From the NCBI RefSeq assembly GCF_003217255.1, contig NZ_QJTE01000001.1, positions 124,001-188,000 of the forward strand: a stretch of 64,000 nt of DNA. Reading direction: 5' to 3'. Each line of letters starts with the position of its first letter. Within the stretch, counting starts at the first letter, position 1. Below are positions 9,475 to 18,171 of the stretch, in pieces. Origin of the DNA: Pseudoroseicyclus aestuarii. Its GTDB lineage: Bacteria > Pseudomonadota > Alphaproteobacteria > Rhodobacterales > Rhodobacteraceae. The notes under the pieces are model-generated. The model searched no databases, had not been told where the DNA came from, and saw only the letters and a program-made list of their open reading frames with translations. The translations under genes were made by a program, and so were the position numbers.

Positions 9475-10386
9475 ATGGTCGACGTCACCTCCACCGCCCC
9501 CGAGGAAGAGGTCGGCCCGGGCCGGCCCGGCCGCCTGCGCGAGTTCTGGCGCTACTTCCGCGAGAACCGCGGCGCCGTCATCGGCCTCTATATCTTCGCG
9601 CTGTTCCTCTTCGTCGCGATCTTCGCGCCGCTGATCTCTCCCTACGATCCGTCGCAGCAGTTCCGCGCCTATGCGCTGACGCCCCCGATCTGGTCGGGCG
9701 AGGGGGTCTGGCAGTTCCCGCTGGGCACCGATCCTTTGGGCCGGGACATGCTGTCGCGGCTGATCAGCGGGGCGCGCTTCTCGTTCTTCGTCGGCGTAGT
9801 CGTGGTCGTCGTTTCGGCCACCGGCGGCATCCTGGTCGGGCTGATCGCCGGTTTCGCGCCGGGCTGGCTGGACACGCTGATCATGCGAGTGATGGACGTG
9901 ATCCTCGCCTTCCCCTCGCTCCTGCTGGCGCTGGTGCTGGTGGCGATCCTCGGGCCGAGCCTTCTGAACGCGATGGTCGCCATCGCGGTAGTGCAGCAGC
10001 CACATTACGTGCGGCTGACCCGCGCCGCGGTGCTGAACGAGCGGGGCAAGGACTACGTCGTCTCGGCCCGCGTCGCCGGCGCCGGCTACCTGCGGCTGAT
10101 GTTCGTGACCGTGCTGCCGAACTGCCTTGCGCCGATCATCGTGCAGGCGGCGCTAAGCTTCTCTTCGGCGATCCTCGATGCCGCGGCGCTGGGCTTTCTG
10201 GGGATGGGCGCGCAGCCGCCGACACCCGAATGGGGCACCATGCTGGCCGAGGCGCGGGAGTTCATCCTGCGCGCGCCCTGGGTCGTCACCCAGCCCGGCA
10301 TCGCCATTCTGGTCGCCGTTCTCGCGATCAACCTGATGGGCGACGGTCTGCGCGACGCCCTCGACCCCAAGCTGAAACGGAGCTGA
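9475..10386 (+). CDS. dppC: peptide ABC transporter permease DppC
   Basis: 303-aa inner-membrane permease. The N-terminal cytoplasmic tail is followed by a first membrane segment (about residues 36-56), the periplasmic stretch with LGTDPLGRDMLSRL (about 85-98) that marks DppC/OppC proteins, and a BPD transmembrane domain with five further segments. The EAA-type ATPase-coupling loop is around VVSARVAGAGYLRLMF. The ATG follows the dppB stop by one nucleotide. It pairs with the DppB subunit, so the transporter would not assemble normally if the dppB frameshift is real. Confidence 0.93.
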   Translation: MVDVTSTAPEEEVGPGRPGRLREFWRYFRENRGAVIGLYIFALFLFVAIFAPLISPYDPSQQFRAYALTPPIWSGEGVWQFPLGTDPLGRDMLSRLISGARFSFFVGVVVVVVSATGGILVGLIAGFAPGWLDTLIMRVMDVILAFPSLLLALVLVAILGPSLLNAMVAIAVVQQPHYVRLTRAAVLNERGKDYVVSARVAGAGYLRLMFVTVLPNCLAPIIVQAALSFSSAILDAAALGFLGMGAQPPTPEWGTMLAEAREFILRAPWVVTQPGIAILVAVLAINLMGDGLRDALDPKLKRS

Positions 10387-10390
10387 GGGC

Positions 10391-11383
10391 ATGTCTCTTC
10401 TGACCATCCGCAACCTCAGCGTCGAGTTCGCAACATCCTCGGGCGGCTTCCGTGCCGTCGACGGTGTCGACGTCGAGGTCGACGAGCGCGAGATTCTGGC
10501 CATCGTCGGCGAAAGCGGCTCGGGCAAGTCGGTCTCGATGCTGGCGACCATGGGCCTGCTGCCCTGGACCGCGAAGATCACCGCCGACGAGATGAGCTTT
10601 GCCGGCCACGATCTGCGCAGCCTCTCGGGACCGGCCCGCCGGCGCCTGATCGGCAAGGACATGGCGATGATCTTTCAGGAGCCGATGTCTTCGCTGAACC
10701 CCTGCTTCACCGTCGGCTTCCAGATCAAGGAGGCGCTGCGCCAGCACCTGAAGCTGGACCGCGAGGGGCGCAAGCGCCGCGCGGTGGAGCTTCTGGACCT
10801 CGTCGGCATCCCCGAGCCCGAGCGGCGGCTTGCCGCCTTTCCGCACCAGCTTTCGGGGGGCATGAACCAGCGCGTGATGATCGCCATGGCGATCGCCTGC
10901 AACCCGCGCCTCTTGATCGCGGACGAGCCGACCACCGCGCTCGACGTGACGATCCAGGCGCAGATCCTCGATCTTCTGAAGGATCTGCAGCAGGAGACCG
11001 GCATGGCGCTGATCCTGATCACCCACGACATGGGCGTGGTGGCCGAGACGGCCGAGCGCGTCTCGGTGCAATACGCCGGCCAGAAGGTCGAGGAGAACGC
11101 CGTCGAGGCGCTGTTCGACACGCCGCACCACCACTACACCGCCGCGCTTCTCGCCGCGCTGCCCGAGCGCGCGACCGAGCGGCGGCTGCCGACGATCCCC
11201 GGCGTGGTGCCGGGGCAGTTCGACAGGCCGCAGGGCTGCCTCTTCTCGCCGCGCTGCGCCCGCGCCGACGACCGCTGCCGGCAGGTGGACCCGCCGGTGC
11301 AGCCCGCCGCGCTCGGCCTCGCCCGCTGCCACTACCCGCTGCACGCGCCGCAAGAGGCGCAGGCGGTGGAGGTGGCCCGATGA
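10391..11383 (+). CDS. dppD: peptide ABC transporter ATPase DppD
   Basis: 330-aa ATP-binding subunit. Walker A is GESGSGKS (40-47), the Q-loop is in [11 protein letters not shown] (about 94-104), the signature is LSGGMNQR (154-161) and Walker B is LLIADEP (174-180), followed by the switch His in LITHDMG. The C-terminal oligopeptide-transporter extension has the Cys-rich [15 protein letters not shown] pattern that in this subfamily can carry an Fe-S cluster. It starts four nucleotides after dppC and overlaps dppF by 4 nt (ATGA). It works as a heterodimer with DppF. Confidence 0.94.
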   Translation: MSLLTIRNLSVEFATSSGGFRAVDGVDVEVDEREILAIVGESGSGKSVSMLATMGLLPWTAKITADEMSFAGHDLRSLSGPARRRLIGKDMAMIFQEPMSSLNPCFTVGFQIKEALRQHLKLDREGRKRRAVELLDLVGIPEPERRLAAFPHQLSGGMNQRVMIAMAIACNPRLLIADEPTTALDVTIQAQILDLLKDLQQETGMALILITHDMGVVAETAERVSVQYAGQKVEENAVEALFDTPHHHYTAALLAALPERATERRLPTIPGVVPGQFDRPQGCLFSPRCARADDRCRQVDPPVQPAALGLARCHYPLHAPQEAQAVEVAR

Positions 11384-12339
11384 CCGCCCCCGTGGTGACG
11401 GCGACCCACCTGCGCCGCGACTACGAGGTCGGCGGCGGGGTTTTCGGCAAGCCGCAGACCCTGCGGGCCGTTGCAGATGCCAGCTTCAGCGTGATGCCGG
11501 GCAAGACGCTGGCCGTGGTCGGCGAATCGGGCTGCGGCAAGTCCACGCTGGCGCGGATGGTCACCCTGATCGAAGAGCCGACGGGCGGCAGCCTGAGCAT
11601 CGGCGGCCTCGAGGCCAGCCGAGAGCACTGGGCGCAGCTGCGCACCGACGTGCAGATCGTGTTCCAGGATCCCTACGGCTCGCTCAACGCGCGGCACCGG
11701 ATCGGCGCGATCCTCGAAGAACCGCTGAAGATCAACCGCCCGAAGATGAGCGCGAAGGAGCGCACCGAAAAGGCGCGCGAGATGATGGCGCTGGTCGGCC
11801 TGCGGTCCGAGCATTACGACCGCTACCCGCACATGTTCTCTGGCGGTCAGCGCCAGCGCATCGCGGTCGCCCGCGCGCTGATGCTGGAGCCGAAGCTGCT
11901 GGTACTGGACGAGCCGGTCTCGGCGCTGGACCTGTCGATCCAGAGCCAGATCCTAAACCTTCTGCTCGACCTGCAGGAGCGGCTGGGGCTGGCCTATCTC
12001 TTTGTCAGCCACGACCTCTCGGTGGTGCGCCATGTCGCCGACGAGGTCATCGTGATGTACCTTGGCCGCGCGGTGGAGCGGGGGGCGAAGGACGCGCTCT
12101 TCGACGCGCCGCGCCACCCCTATACCAAGGCCCTTCTTTCGGCGACGCCGAAGGCCGATCCGCGCGGCGCGCGGGACCGGATCAAGCTGAAGGGCGAGCT
12201 GCCCTCGCCGCTGGCGGTGCCCTCGGGCTGCCCCTTCGCGCCGCGCTGCTGGAAGGCGCAGGACAAGTGCCGCGCCGAGCGGCCCGAGCTGAACGAGGCC
12301 GAGGCGCATCCGGCGGCCTGCTTCTTCCCGGAAAACTAG
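11380..12339 (+). CDS. dppF: peptide ABC transporter ATPase DppF
   Basis: 319-aa ATP-binding subunit, last gene of the peptide operon. Walker A is GESGCGKS (48-55), the Q-loop is IVFQDPYGSLN, the signature is FSGGQRQR and Walker B is LLVLDEP, with FVSHDLS as the switch region. The C-terminal CPFAPRCWKAQDKC is the oligopeptide-transporter extension. The ATG overlaps the dppD stop. A strong hairpin 12 nt downstream probably ends the transcript. Confidence 0.94.
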   Translation: MTAPVVTATHLRRDYEVGGGVFGKPQTLRAVADASFSVMPGKTLAVVGESGCGKSTLARMVTLIEEPTGGSLSIGGLEASREHWAQLRTDVQIVFQDPYGSLNARHRIGAILEEPLKINRPKMSAKERTEKAREMMALVGLRSEHYDRYPHMFSGGQRQRIAVARALMLEPKLLVLDEPVSALDLSIQSQILNLLLDLQERLGLAYLFVSHDLSVVRHVADEVIVMYLGRAVERGAKDALFDAPRHPYTKALLSATPKADPRGARDRIKLKGELPSPLAVPSGCPFAPRCWKAQDKCRAERPELNEAEAHPAACFFPEN

Positions 12340-12350
12340 GCCGCGCAAGA

Positions 12351-12381
12351 CAAGGGCCCCCGCACGAGGCGGGGGCCCTTG
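12351..12381. terminator. bidirectional hairpin terminator between dppF and DJ-1 gene
   Basis: Perfect 13-bp stem (CAAGGGCCCCCGC with its complement) around a 5-nt loop ACGAG, lying between two convergent genes. No T-run follows on either side, so it may act with Rho or as a stable 3' end. Confidence 0.7.
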
Positions 12382-12408
12382 GTCCGTTATGCCGTGGCAG
12401 CGTGCCGA

Positions 12409-12969
12409 TCAGGCGGCAGAGCGCTCGTGACGGCCTTCCTGCACTTCCTCGATGATCTTCGCGACGAAGGCCGGGATGTCATCGGGGTTGCGGCTGGTGA
12501 TGATCCCCTTGTCGGTCACGACTTCCTTGTCGTGCACGATGGCACCGGCGTTCTTCAGGTCGGTGCGGATCGACGGGAAGGAGGTCGCCTCGCGGCCCCG
12601 CAGCACATCGGCCTCGACCAGCAGCCAGGGGCCGTGGCAGATCGCGGCAAGCACCTTGCCCGCATCGAAGAAGTCGCGGACGAGCTTCACCGCCTCGGGC
12701 TCGAGGCGCAGCTTGTCGGGGTTGATCTGGCCGCCGGGCAGGACGAGGGCGTCGTAATCCTCGACCCGTGCGTCGGCGATCTTCAGTTCGGCGGGGGCCT
12801 CCTGGCCCCAGTCGGTCTGGTCCCACCCGCGGATGGCGGTGCCATCGGGGCTGGCAACATGAACGGTGGCACCGGCCTCGCGCAGCTTGTCGCGGGGCTG
12901 GGTCAGTTCGACCTGCTCAAAGCCGTCGGTGGCGATGATCAGGATCTTGGCTTCGGCGATCTGAGTCAT
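12409..12969 (-). CDS. DJ-1/PfpI family protein (type 1 glutamine amidotransferase-like)
   Basis: 186-aa cytoplasmic protein of the PfpI/YhbO branch. It has the N-terminal KILIIATDGFEQVEL strand with the conserved Glu, the PGGQINPD loop, and the nucleophile elbow AICHGPWLL with the reactive Cys and adjacent His. Family members act as stress proteins and are reported as glyoxalase III or deglycase-like enzymes, with debated protease activity. The start at 12969 has an AAAGGAG ribosome-binding site; an upstream frame extension lacks one. It is transcribed alone, divergent from the DUF4174 gene and convergent with dppF. Two-residue differences that separate proteases from glyoxalases cannot be judged here. 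Confidence 0.9.
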   Translation of the reverse strand: MTQIAEAKILIIATDGFEQVELTQPRDKLREAGATVHVASPDGTAIRGWDQTDWGQEAPAELKIADARVEDYDALVLPGGQINPDKLRLEPEAVKLVRDFFDAGKVLAAICHGPWLLVEADVLRGREATSFPSIRTDLKNAGAIVHDKEVVTDKGIITSRNPDDIPAFVAKIIEEVQEGRHERSAA

Positions 12970-13114
12970 GATGTCTCCTTTCTCGCTCGTCGGTCGGTGC
13001 AACGCGGCAAGCGCGGCGGCGTTCCATCGCTTGCCCCGGGGGGAGAGCGGGCGTCGCGGGCCCAACGGAAAGTTGTGCCGGCGCGGCTTTTGCGCCGGGG
13101 GGCGCGATGCCTAT

Positions 13115-13627
13115 ATGAAGGTCATGAAAAGCGTGATCCTGGCCGCCTGCGGCGCGGCGACTTTCTGGGCGGGCTTTCCCGCGGCGACCGCGGCACAGGC
13201 CCCGGCCATGGTCGAGGCCCTGGTGAGCGAGCCGACAGCCGAGGCGACGATCGCCGCCTGGCAGGAGGATCCGGCCCGCATCTTCGCGGCAGGGGATGTC
13301 GCGCTGTCCGATCTGCTTTATCTTGCGAGGCCGGTGGTGGTCTTTGCCGATACACCGCGCGATCCGGCGTTCTCGCAGCAGATGGCGCTTCTTCAGGACC
13401 GGATCGAGGATCTGGCGGTGCGCGACGTGATCGTGCTCGTCGACACCGATCCCGGCGCCGAAAGCGCGCTGCGCGAGGTGCTGCGGCCACGGGGTTTTGC
13501 GCTGACCCTGATCGACAAGGATGGCCGCATCGCGCAGCGCAAGCCCAGCCCCTGGAGCGTGCGCGAGATCACCCATGCCATCGACAAGATGCCCCTGCGC
13601 CAGCAGGAGATCAACGAGGCGCGCTGA
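13115..13627 (+). CDS. DUF4174 domain-containing exported protein
   Basis: 170-aa protein with an N-terminal signal peptide (MKVMKSVILAAC to about residue 29, ending AATAAQA). A single DUF4174 domain follows, recognisable from LLYLARPVVVFADTPRDPAF, RDVIVLVDTDPGAESALRE, LRPRGFALTLIDKDGR and the C-terminal IDKMPLRQQE. The fold resembles a thioredoxin-like domain without a CXXC site. The function is unknown. ATG 13124 is an alternative start with a GAAGG close upstream. A strong terminator hairpin follows 20 nt after the stop. Confidence 0.8.
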   Translation: MKVMKSVILAACGAATFWAGFPAATAAQAPAMVEALVSEPTAEATIAAWQEDPARIFAAGDVALSDLLYLARPVVVFADTPRDPAFSQQMALLQDRIEDLAVRDVIVLVDTDPGAESALREVLRPRGFALTLIDKDGRIAQRKPSPWSVREITHAIDKMPLRQQEINEAR

Positions 13628-13647
13628 CTGCCATGTCGCCGAAATGA

Positions 13648-13682
13648 GAAACGGCCGCCGAAGTCCCTTCGGCGGCCGTTTC
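13648..13682. terminator. bidirectional rho-independent terminator
   Basis: Perfect 16-bp stem GAAACGGCCGCCGAAG / CTTCGGCGGCCGTTTC with a 3-nt loop, between the convergent DUF4174 and lipoprotein genes. The A and T ends of the arms give short U-tracts in both directions. Confidence 0.85.
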
Positions 13683-13726
13683 AAGATCTTGCCTGATGCC
13701 CCCCGCGCGGCGGGGGGCAGGTGCCC

Positions 13727-13945
13727 TTACTGGCAGCCGGCGCGGTTCGGGTTCTGCACGCAGGGGGCGATGCCGCCGACGGCGCCGCCGACGAGGGCGC
13801 CGGTCACGGCGTCTTCACCCAGAACGCGGGCACCGGCAGCACCGGCCAGGGCGCCGGTGGCGGCGCGCTCACCGGGGGTCTCGCCGCAGGCGGTGAGGGT
13901 CAGGGCGACGGCGAGGGCGCCGGAGAGCTTGAGGATCGAGGACAT
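13727..13945 (-). CDS. small glycine-zipper-like lipoprotein
   Basis: 72-aa precursor. The signal peptide ends in the lipobox LTLTAC (Cys20), so the mature form is a short lipoprotein of about 53 residues. The mature part is rich in Gly and Ala at regular spacing (ATGALAGAAGARVLG, ALVGGAVGGIAP), a glycine-zipper pattern found in small envelope lipoproteins, and ends with two Cys. It has an AGGAG site about 6 nt before the ATG and an A+T-rich TTAAATATACAT stretch upstream that could hold the -10 element. It is probably a single-gene transcript. Its role is unknown; an envelope structural or stress role is a guess. Confidence 0.8.
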   Translation of the reverse strand: MSSILKLSGALAVALTLTACGETPGERAATGALAGAAGARVLGEDAVTGALVGGAVGGIAPCVQNPNRAGCQ

Positions 13946-14113
13946 GGAAAACTCCTGTATGTATATTTAACCCCAGTCGAAGACTTGCCTGCCATGGCTC
14001 TGCCGAGGGTGCAAGAACCGCTGATGGGGAACAGGTACAACTTCGCTTGTCCCCGCCACCGGAGCGGCCCGGCGGGCGATAGTCTGCCGATCGGCGGCGC
14101 GCTGTTTCGCGGA

Positions 14114-14497
14114 TCAATCCTCGTCGTCGGGGTCCCAGTCCTGATCGGCGCCGCCCTCGATCGCGGCGGGATAGGTGCTGCGGGCCGCGGCAGGGTCGAT
14201 GCGCAGCAGCGCCTCGTAATCCTCGGGATCGAAGGGATCCTCGGCCGGCACGACCTCGCGCCCGAAGAGCCAGCTCAGCCGCCCGGCGTCGAGGTTGCCG
14301 CGCTCGAAGGGCTCCTCTCCGAACTGCGCCCAGAGCGCGGCCATGAAGGCCGCGTCCACCCGGCGGTCGAGCGCGCGGCGGTCGGCGTAGCGCTCGCGCC
14401 GGATCAGCTTGGTCGGGCCGGCCTTGTGGGCGCGGCGGATGGTGAACTGGTAGTCGGTTCCGGGGAACCGGCTGGGGAAACCGCGATGCTTGATCAT
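14114..14497 (-). CDS. hypothetical protein, 127 aa
   Basis: The ATG overlaps the stop of the DUF6497 gene (ATGA), so it is the second gene of a two-gene operon. It has no signal peptide or membrane segment. The N-terminal half is basic (IRRAHKAGPTKLIRRERYADR) and the C-terminal quarter acidic (ending DQDWDPDDED). A central helix reads DAAFMAALWAQFG. I do not recognise the family. Base composition matches the neighbours, so there is no sign of recent transfer. Confidence 0.7.
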   Translation of the reverse strand: MIKHRGFPSRFPGTDYQFTIRRAHKAGPTKLIRRERYADRRALDRRVDAAFMAALWAQFGEEPFERGNLDAGRLSWLFGREVVPAEDPFDPEDYEALLRIDPAAARSTYPAAIEGGADQDWDPDDED

Positions 14498-14892
14498 CCG
14501 AATGGGTCCAGAATGCAGGCGCCGTCCTCGACGCGGAAGGCTTCGAAATATTGCGTGGCCTCGGCATCGAGCGTGCCGAAGGGCAGGTCGCGGTCGGAAT
14601 AGGACAGGATGACCTGCCCGGCCTCCCATCCGTTCTGCCGCAGCGCGGGCAGGGCGAGCTGTGCGCAGAGCCAGGCGAAATCGGCATCGACCGCCTCGAA
14701 GGTCAGCCCATCGGACCCCAGCGCCTCGACGAGAAAGCGGAAGCGCGCGACGTGGAGATCCTCTTCCAGCACCACGCCCAGAAGCTGCGCGCTCGCGCCC
14801 GAGGGCGTGTCGATCACCGTCTGCGCGGCGGCGGCAGGCCCCAGGCAGCCGATCGCCGCGAGCGCCGCCAGCACTGTCGATCCTGCCTGCAT
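14494..14892 (-). CDS. DUF6497 family exported protein
   Basis: About 132 aa. A signal peptide (hydrophobic STVLAALAAIGCLGPAAAA) is followed by the DUF6497 pattern: PSGASAQLLGVVLEE, ARFRFLVEALGSDGLTFEAV, DFAWLCAQLALPAL, and a C-terminal SDRDLPFGTLDAEATQYFEAF. The family seems restricted to Rhodobacterales and has no assigned role. The start at 14892 is chosen because an AGGAG lies 7 nt upstream; ATG codons at 14895 and 14910 are alternatives. It is probably periplasmic and translationally coupled to the 127-aa gene behind it. Confidence 0.75.
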   Translation of the reverse strand: MQAGSTVLAALAAIGCLGPAAAAQTVIDTPSGASAQLLGVVLEEDLHVARFRFLVEALGSDGLTFEAVDADFAWLCAQLALPALRQNGWEAGQVILSYSDRDLPFGTLDAEATQYFEAFRVEDGACILDPFG

Positions 14893-14957
14893 CATCCGGC
14901 TCCTGCCCATAGCGCCGCCACTCTACAGGCCCCGCGGTCGGGAGGCAAAGAGGGCCG

Positions 14958-15650
14958 TCATCCGCGCGGGGCGCGCCAGCCGGCGGCAAGCGCCTCTTCC
15001 TCGGTGCAGAACCAGCGCTCGCCCGCGGCGGTGTCTATACGGGTGTCCTCGTAATGACGGCTGCCGGGCAGATGGTAGATGCGGCCCGAGGAGGAGATGT
15101 TGCCCTTGATCCGGCAGTCGCGGCTGGCCTGCGGCACCGGCACGACCTCGCGCCGGCCGGCCCGCCAGTCGGAGGGCGCGGTCAGCCCGCCGCGCCAGAT
15201 GCCAAGGCCGGCGGCGCGGGCGGTGGCCTCTTCCTCGACGTAGTCGGTGGAATAGGCGCGGTAGGCGGTGGCCAGCCCCTCGGCCGTGAGCATGCTGCCG
15301 AGGTCCGCGCCATCGAGGCTGCAGCGCGCGACGCTGCGGCCGTAACGGTCGCGCTCGACCTCCCGGCAGGTGAGGCGCTGCCCCTCCAGCCGGTCGCGCA
15401 CCACCTCGGTGGCCCAGGCGCCGCACTCCCAGGCGCCACCCTCGCCGTCGGGGCAGTGCTGCGCGGATTCGGGGGCGTCGACGCCGAAAAGGCGGATGCG
15501 CTCTCCGTCGAGGACGAAGGTATCGGCATCCACGACCCGCTCGACCCTTGCAGCACCGCCGGGGCCGGGCGCGCCGGAGAGCATCGCGGCGGCGAGGCCG
15601 GCGCAGCACAGCAGGAGGGCGATCAGCGCGAGGAACCGGAGGCGGGGCAT
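14958..15650 (-). CDS. thermonuclease (SNase) family protein with C-terminal add-on
   Basis: About 230 aa. A hydrophobic N-terminal segment (residues 2-25) serves as signal or anchor. A staphylococcal-nuclease-type OB fold follows with VVDADTFVLDGERIRLFGVD, DAPESAQHC, DRYGRSVARC and a GLATAYRAYS segment, carrying the expected Arg/Glu/Asp site residues. The last ~50 residues (GNISSSGRIYHLPGSRHYE ... WFCTEEEALAAGWR) form a separate small module seen on other secreted nucleases. It would act on nucleic acids in the periplasm or outside the cell. A TTG start at 15686 would lengthen it by 12 residues but has no clear ribosome-binding site. Confidence 0.85.
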   Translation of the reverse strand: MPRLRFLALIALLLCCAGLAAAMLSGAPGPGGAARVERVVDADTFVLDGERIRLFGVDAPESAQHCPDGEGGAWECGAWATEVVRDRLEGQRLTCREVERDRYGRSVARCSLDGADLGSMLTAEGLATAYRAYSTDYVEEEATARAAGLGIWRGGLTAPSDWRAGRREVVPVPQASRDCRIKGNISSSGRIYHLPGSRHYEDTRIDTAAGERWFCTEEEALAAGWRAPRG

Positions 15651-15794
15651 GGCCTGCGCCTTGCCGCCGCGGGGCTTCCGCGGCAATCCATGCCGTTAAG
15701 GAAGGTAAACCGCAGTCCTGTCAGGGACGACGGTGCGGCGCCTGCGCGCGCCGGTGTTTCCGCTATGGCGCCCGGCGAGGCGCTTTGATACAGA

Positions 15795-15824
15795 GCGCCG
15801 GAATATCGGGGCGCGTTCCGGCGC
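15795..15824. repeat. inverted repeat upstream of tRNA-Leu
   Basis: Perfect 9-bp arms GCGCCGGAA and TTCCGGCGC separated by 12 nt, ending 13 nt before the tRNA. It may be a leader hairpin or a protein-binding site; nothing further can be said. Confidence 0.5.
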
Positions 15825-15837
15825 CCCGTTCAGACGT

Positions 15838-15922
15838 GCGGGTGTGGCGGAACTGGTAGACGCACTTGGTTTAGGTCCAAGCGCCGCAAGGCGTGGGGGT
15901 TCGAGTCCCTTCACCCGCACCA
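15838..15922 (+). tRNA. tRNA-Leu (anticodon UAG)
   Basis: Acceptor stem GCGGGTG pairs with CACCCGC, with discriminator A and an encoded CCA at 15920-15922. The anticodon stem CTTGG/CCAAG encloses loop TTTAGGT, giving anticodon UAG. A long variable arm (GCGCCGCAAGGCG region) and the GTTCGAGTC T-arm are typical of class II tRNA-Leu. Confidence 0.97.
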
Positions 15923-15949
15923 CGAGATGACAAGAGAAAAGGACGGACA

Positions 15950-17275
15950 ATGCAGGTCACCGAGACGCTCAACGACGGGTTGAAGCGCGGCTACACCATC
16001 ACTCTGCCGGCGGCCGAGCTGGACGCCAAGGTGCAGCAGAAGCTGACCGAGGCCCAGCCCGACATCGAGATGAAGGGCTTCCGCAAGGGCAAGGTCCCGC
16101 TGTCGCTGCTCAAGCGCCAGTTCGGCCCGCGCCTGATCGGCGAAGCCATGCAGGAAAGCATCGACGGCGCGCTCTCCGAGCACATGGAAGAGACCGGCGA
16201 TCGCCCCGCCAGCCAGCCCGACGTCAAGATGACGAACGACGACTGGAAAGAGGGCGAGGACGTCGTCGTCTCGGTTTCCTACGAGAAGTTGCCCGACGTG
16301 CCGGAACTCGATGCCTCCTCGATCTCGCTCGAGCGGATGACCGTGAAGGCCGACGAGGCCGCCGTCGACGACGCGCTGTCGAGCCTCGCCGAGACCGCGA
16401 CCGACTACGAGGACAAGGACGGCGCCGCCGAAGAGGGTGACCAGGTCACCATCGACTTCGTCGGCAAGGTCGACGGCGAGGCCTTCGAAGGCGGCACCGC
16501 CGAGGATTACCCGCTGGTCCTGGGCTCCAACAGCTTCATCCCCGGTTTCGAGGATGGCCTGAAGGGCGTGAAGGCCGGCGAGGAGAAGGCCGTCGAGGTC
16601 TCCTTCCCCGAGGAGTATCAGGCCGCCCATCTGGCCGGCAAGGCGGCGGTCTTCGACTGCACCGTCAAGGCCGTGAAGAAGCCCAAGCCCGCCGAGATCG
16701 ACGACGAGCTGGCCAAGCGCTTCGGCGCCGAGGACCTTGAAGGTCTGAAGGGCCAGATCCGCGAGCGTCTCGAGGCCGAATACGCCCAGGCCGCCCGCTC
16801 GGTCACCAAGCGCACGCTGCTAGACCGCCTGGACGAGGCCGTCAGCTTCGAGCTGCCGCCGAGCCTGGTCGATGCCGAGGCCAACCAGATCGCCCACCAG
16901 CTCTACCACGAAGAGCACCCGGACGATCACGGCCATGACCACGGCGAGATCGAGACCACCGAAGAGCATCGCAAGCTCGCCGAGCGCCGCGTGAAGCTGG
17001 GCCTGCTGCTGGCCGACATCGGCCAGAAGGCCGAGATCAAGGTCACCGACCAGGAGATGACCCAGGCGGTGATGAACCAGGCCCGCCAGTACCCGGGCCA
17101 GGAGCGTCAGTTCTTCGAGTTCGTCCAGCAGAACCCGCAGATGCGCCAGCAGATCCAGGCGCCGCTGTTCGAGGACAAGGTGATCGACCACCTCTTCGAG
17201 CAGACCAAGATCGAGGAAAAGGAAGTCTCGAAGGAAGAGCTCGAGAAGGCCGTCGAGGCCCTCGACGAGGAGTGA
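15950..17275 (+). CDS. tig: trigger factor (ribosome-associated chaperone/PPIase)
   Basis: 441 aa. The N-terminal ribosome-binding domain has the signature GFRKGKVP (43-50). The FKBP-type prolyl isomerase domain covers about 160-245 ([20 protein letters not shown] ... FIPGFEDGL). The C-terminal chaperone arms follow, with a His-rich patch [11 protein letters not shown] near residue 323. The protein binds the ribosome exit tunnel (L23) and shields nascent chains. ATG 15950 has an AAAGGA site 8 nt upstream; the frame further 5' overlaps the tRNA and is not coding. A strong intrinsic terminator follows. The His-rich patch might bind metal, as shown for some trigger factors. Confidence 0.97.
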   Translation: MQVTETLNDGLKRGYTITLPAAELDAKVQQKLTEAQPDIEMKGFRKGKVPLSLLKRQFGPRLIGEAMQESIDGALSEHMEETGDRPASQPDVKMTNDDWKEGEDVVVSVSYEKLPDVPELDASSISLERMTVKADEAAVDDALSSLAETATDYEDKDGAAEEGDQVTIDFVGKVDGEAFEGGTAEDYPLVLGSNSFIPGFEDGLKGVKAGEEKAVEVSFPEEYQAAHLAGKAAVFDCTVKAVKKPKPAEIDDELAKRFGAEDLEGLKGQIRERLEAEYAQAARSVTKRTLLDRLDEAVSFELPPSLVDAEANQIAHQLYHEEHPDDHGHDHGEIETTEEHRKLAERRVKLGLLLADIGQKAEIKVTDQEMTQAVMNQARQYPGQERQFFEFVQQNPQMRQQIQAPLFEDKVIDHLFEQTKIEEKEVSKEELEKAVEALDEE

Positions 17276-17314
17276 TCCTTCGGGGCCGGCGCAAGCGCGC
17301 CGCCCCGAGACGAC

Positions 17315-17348
17315 AGGGGGCTGCCTTCGGGCGGCCCCCTTTTCTTTT
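17315..17348 (+). terminator. rho-independent terminator of tig
   Basis: Stem GGGGGCTGCC / GGCGGCCCCC with a stable TTCG tetraloop (one G-U pair), followed by TTTTCTTTT. Confidence 0.93.
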
Positions 17349-17375
17349 GCGCCCACCCCCGGGACCCGCGCATGA

Positions 17376-17402
17376 AAAAGGCCGCCCCAAGGGCGGCCTT
17401 TT
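17376..17402 (-). terminator. rho-independent terminator of FMN reductase gene
   Basis: Perfect 12-bp stem AAAAGGCCGCCC / GGGCGGCCTTTT with loop CAA. On the minus strand it ends in a U-run, 20 nt after the reductase stop; it may also back up termination of tig. Confidence 0.88.
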
Positions 17403-17422
17403 CCGGTCAGTGCTGCGCGGCC

Positions 17423-17995
17423 TCAGGCGGCTTTTTCGCGCATCGGCTTGAGCGTCTCGGCCCAGGTGGCAAGCTCGGCCAGCATGCCGGTGGCGCCCTG
17501 GATCATCGGCTCGTTCGCCTGGATGCCGGCCTCGTCCATCACCTGCGGGTAGAAGGGAATCGGGACCACGCCGCTCAGCGGCATCATCCCGACGTTGCCG
17601 ATCAGCTCGCGCAGGACCTGCGCGGCCTTCAGCCCGCCCGAGACGAAGCCGTAGCTGACGACGCCGGCCGGCTTCTGATTCCATTCGGCGACGAGGTACT
17701 GGATCGCGTTGATCACGGCCGCGGGCGGGAAGCCGTCGTATTCGGGCGTGACGAAGACGAAGGCATCGGCCTCGCCCATCTCGGCGCTCAGGCGCTTGGT
17801 ATGGGCATGCTCGTAGCTCTGCATCGCCGGGTGGTTCGGCTCGTCGAAGAGCGGCAGGTCCATCTCGGCAAGGTCCACCACGCCGACGTCGAAGCCGCCG
17901 TTGGCCTTCGCCAGGTCCGCGATCCAGTCGGCGACCTTGGGGCCGACGCGGCCGGGGCGGGTGCTGGAGATGATGATCTTGAGTTTCAGTGCCAT
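17423..17995 (-). CDS. NADPH-dependent FMN reductase-like flavoprotein
   Basis: 190-aa flavodoxin-fold protein. The FMN phosphate loop is SSTRPGRVGPKV (about 10-21), and the ring-contacting loop is FVFVTPEYDGFPPAAVINAI (about 80-99). Relatives are NAD(P)H:FMN/quinone/azo reductases and chromate reductases, so it most likely transfers electrons from NADPH to FMN or quinones in the cytoplasm. It has a GGAGG ribosome-binding site before ATG 17995 and its own terminator, so it is probably a single-gene transcript. The physiological acceptor is not visible from the sequence. Confidence 0.9.
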   Translation of the reverse strand: MALKLKIIISSTRPGRVGPKVADWIADLAKANGGFDVGVVDLAEMDLPLFDEPNHPAMQSYEHAHTKRLSAEMGEADAFVFVTPEYDGFPPAAVINAIQYLVAEWNQKPAGVVSYGFVSGGLKAAQVLRELIGNVGMMPLSGVVPIPFYPQVMDEAGIQANEPMIQGATGMLAELATWAETLKPMREKAA

Positions 17996-18171
17996 GAGGC
18001 CTCCGTGCCGGCGCCTGCCGCTGTGGGGGGAGGGGCGCCTGTCTGTTTGTTCTGCCGGCCCCCTCGGGGGCAGCGGGAGAGGACAGAGCTAACATCGCTG
18101 CAGCGCGGCACAAGACGGCCCCGACGTCCCTGTCGGCGCCTGAGCGCACAGTCCGGGTGCGGCGGGGCGCC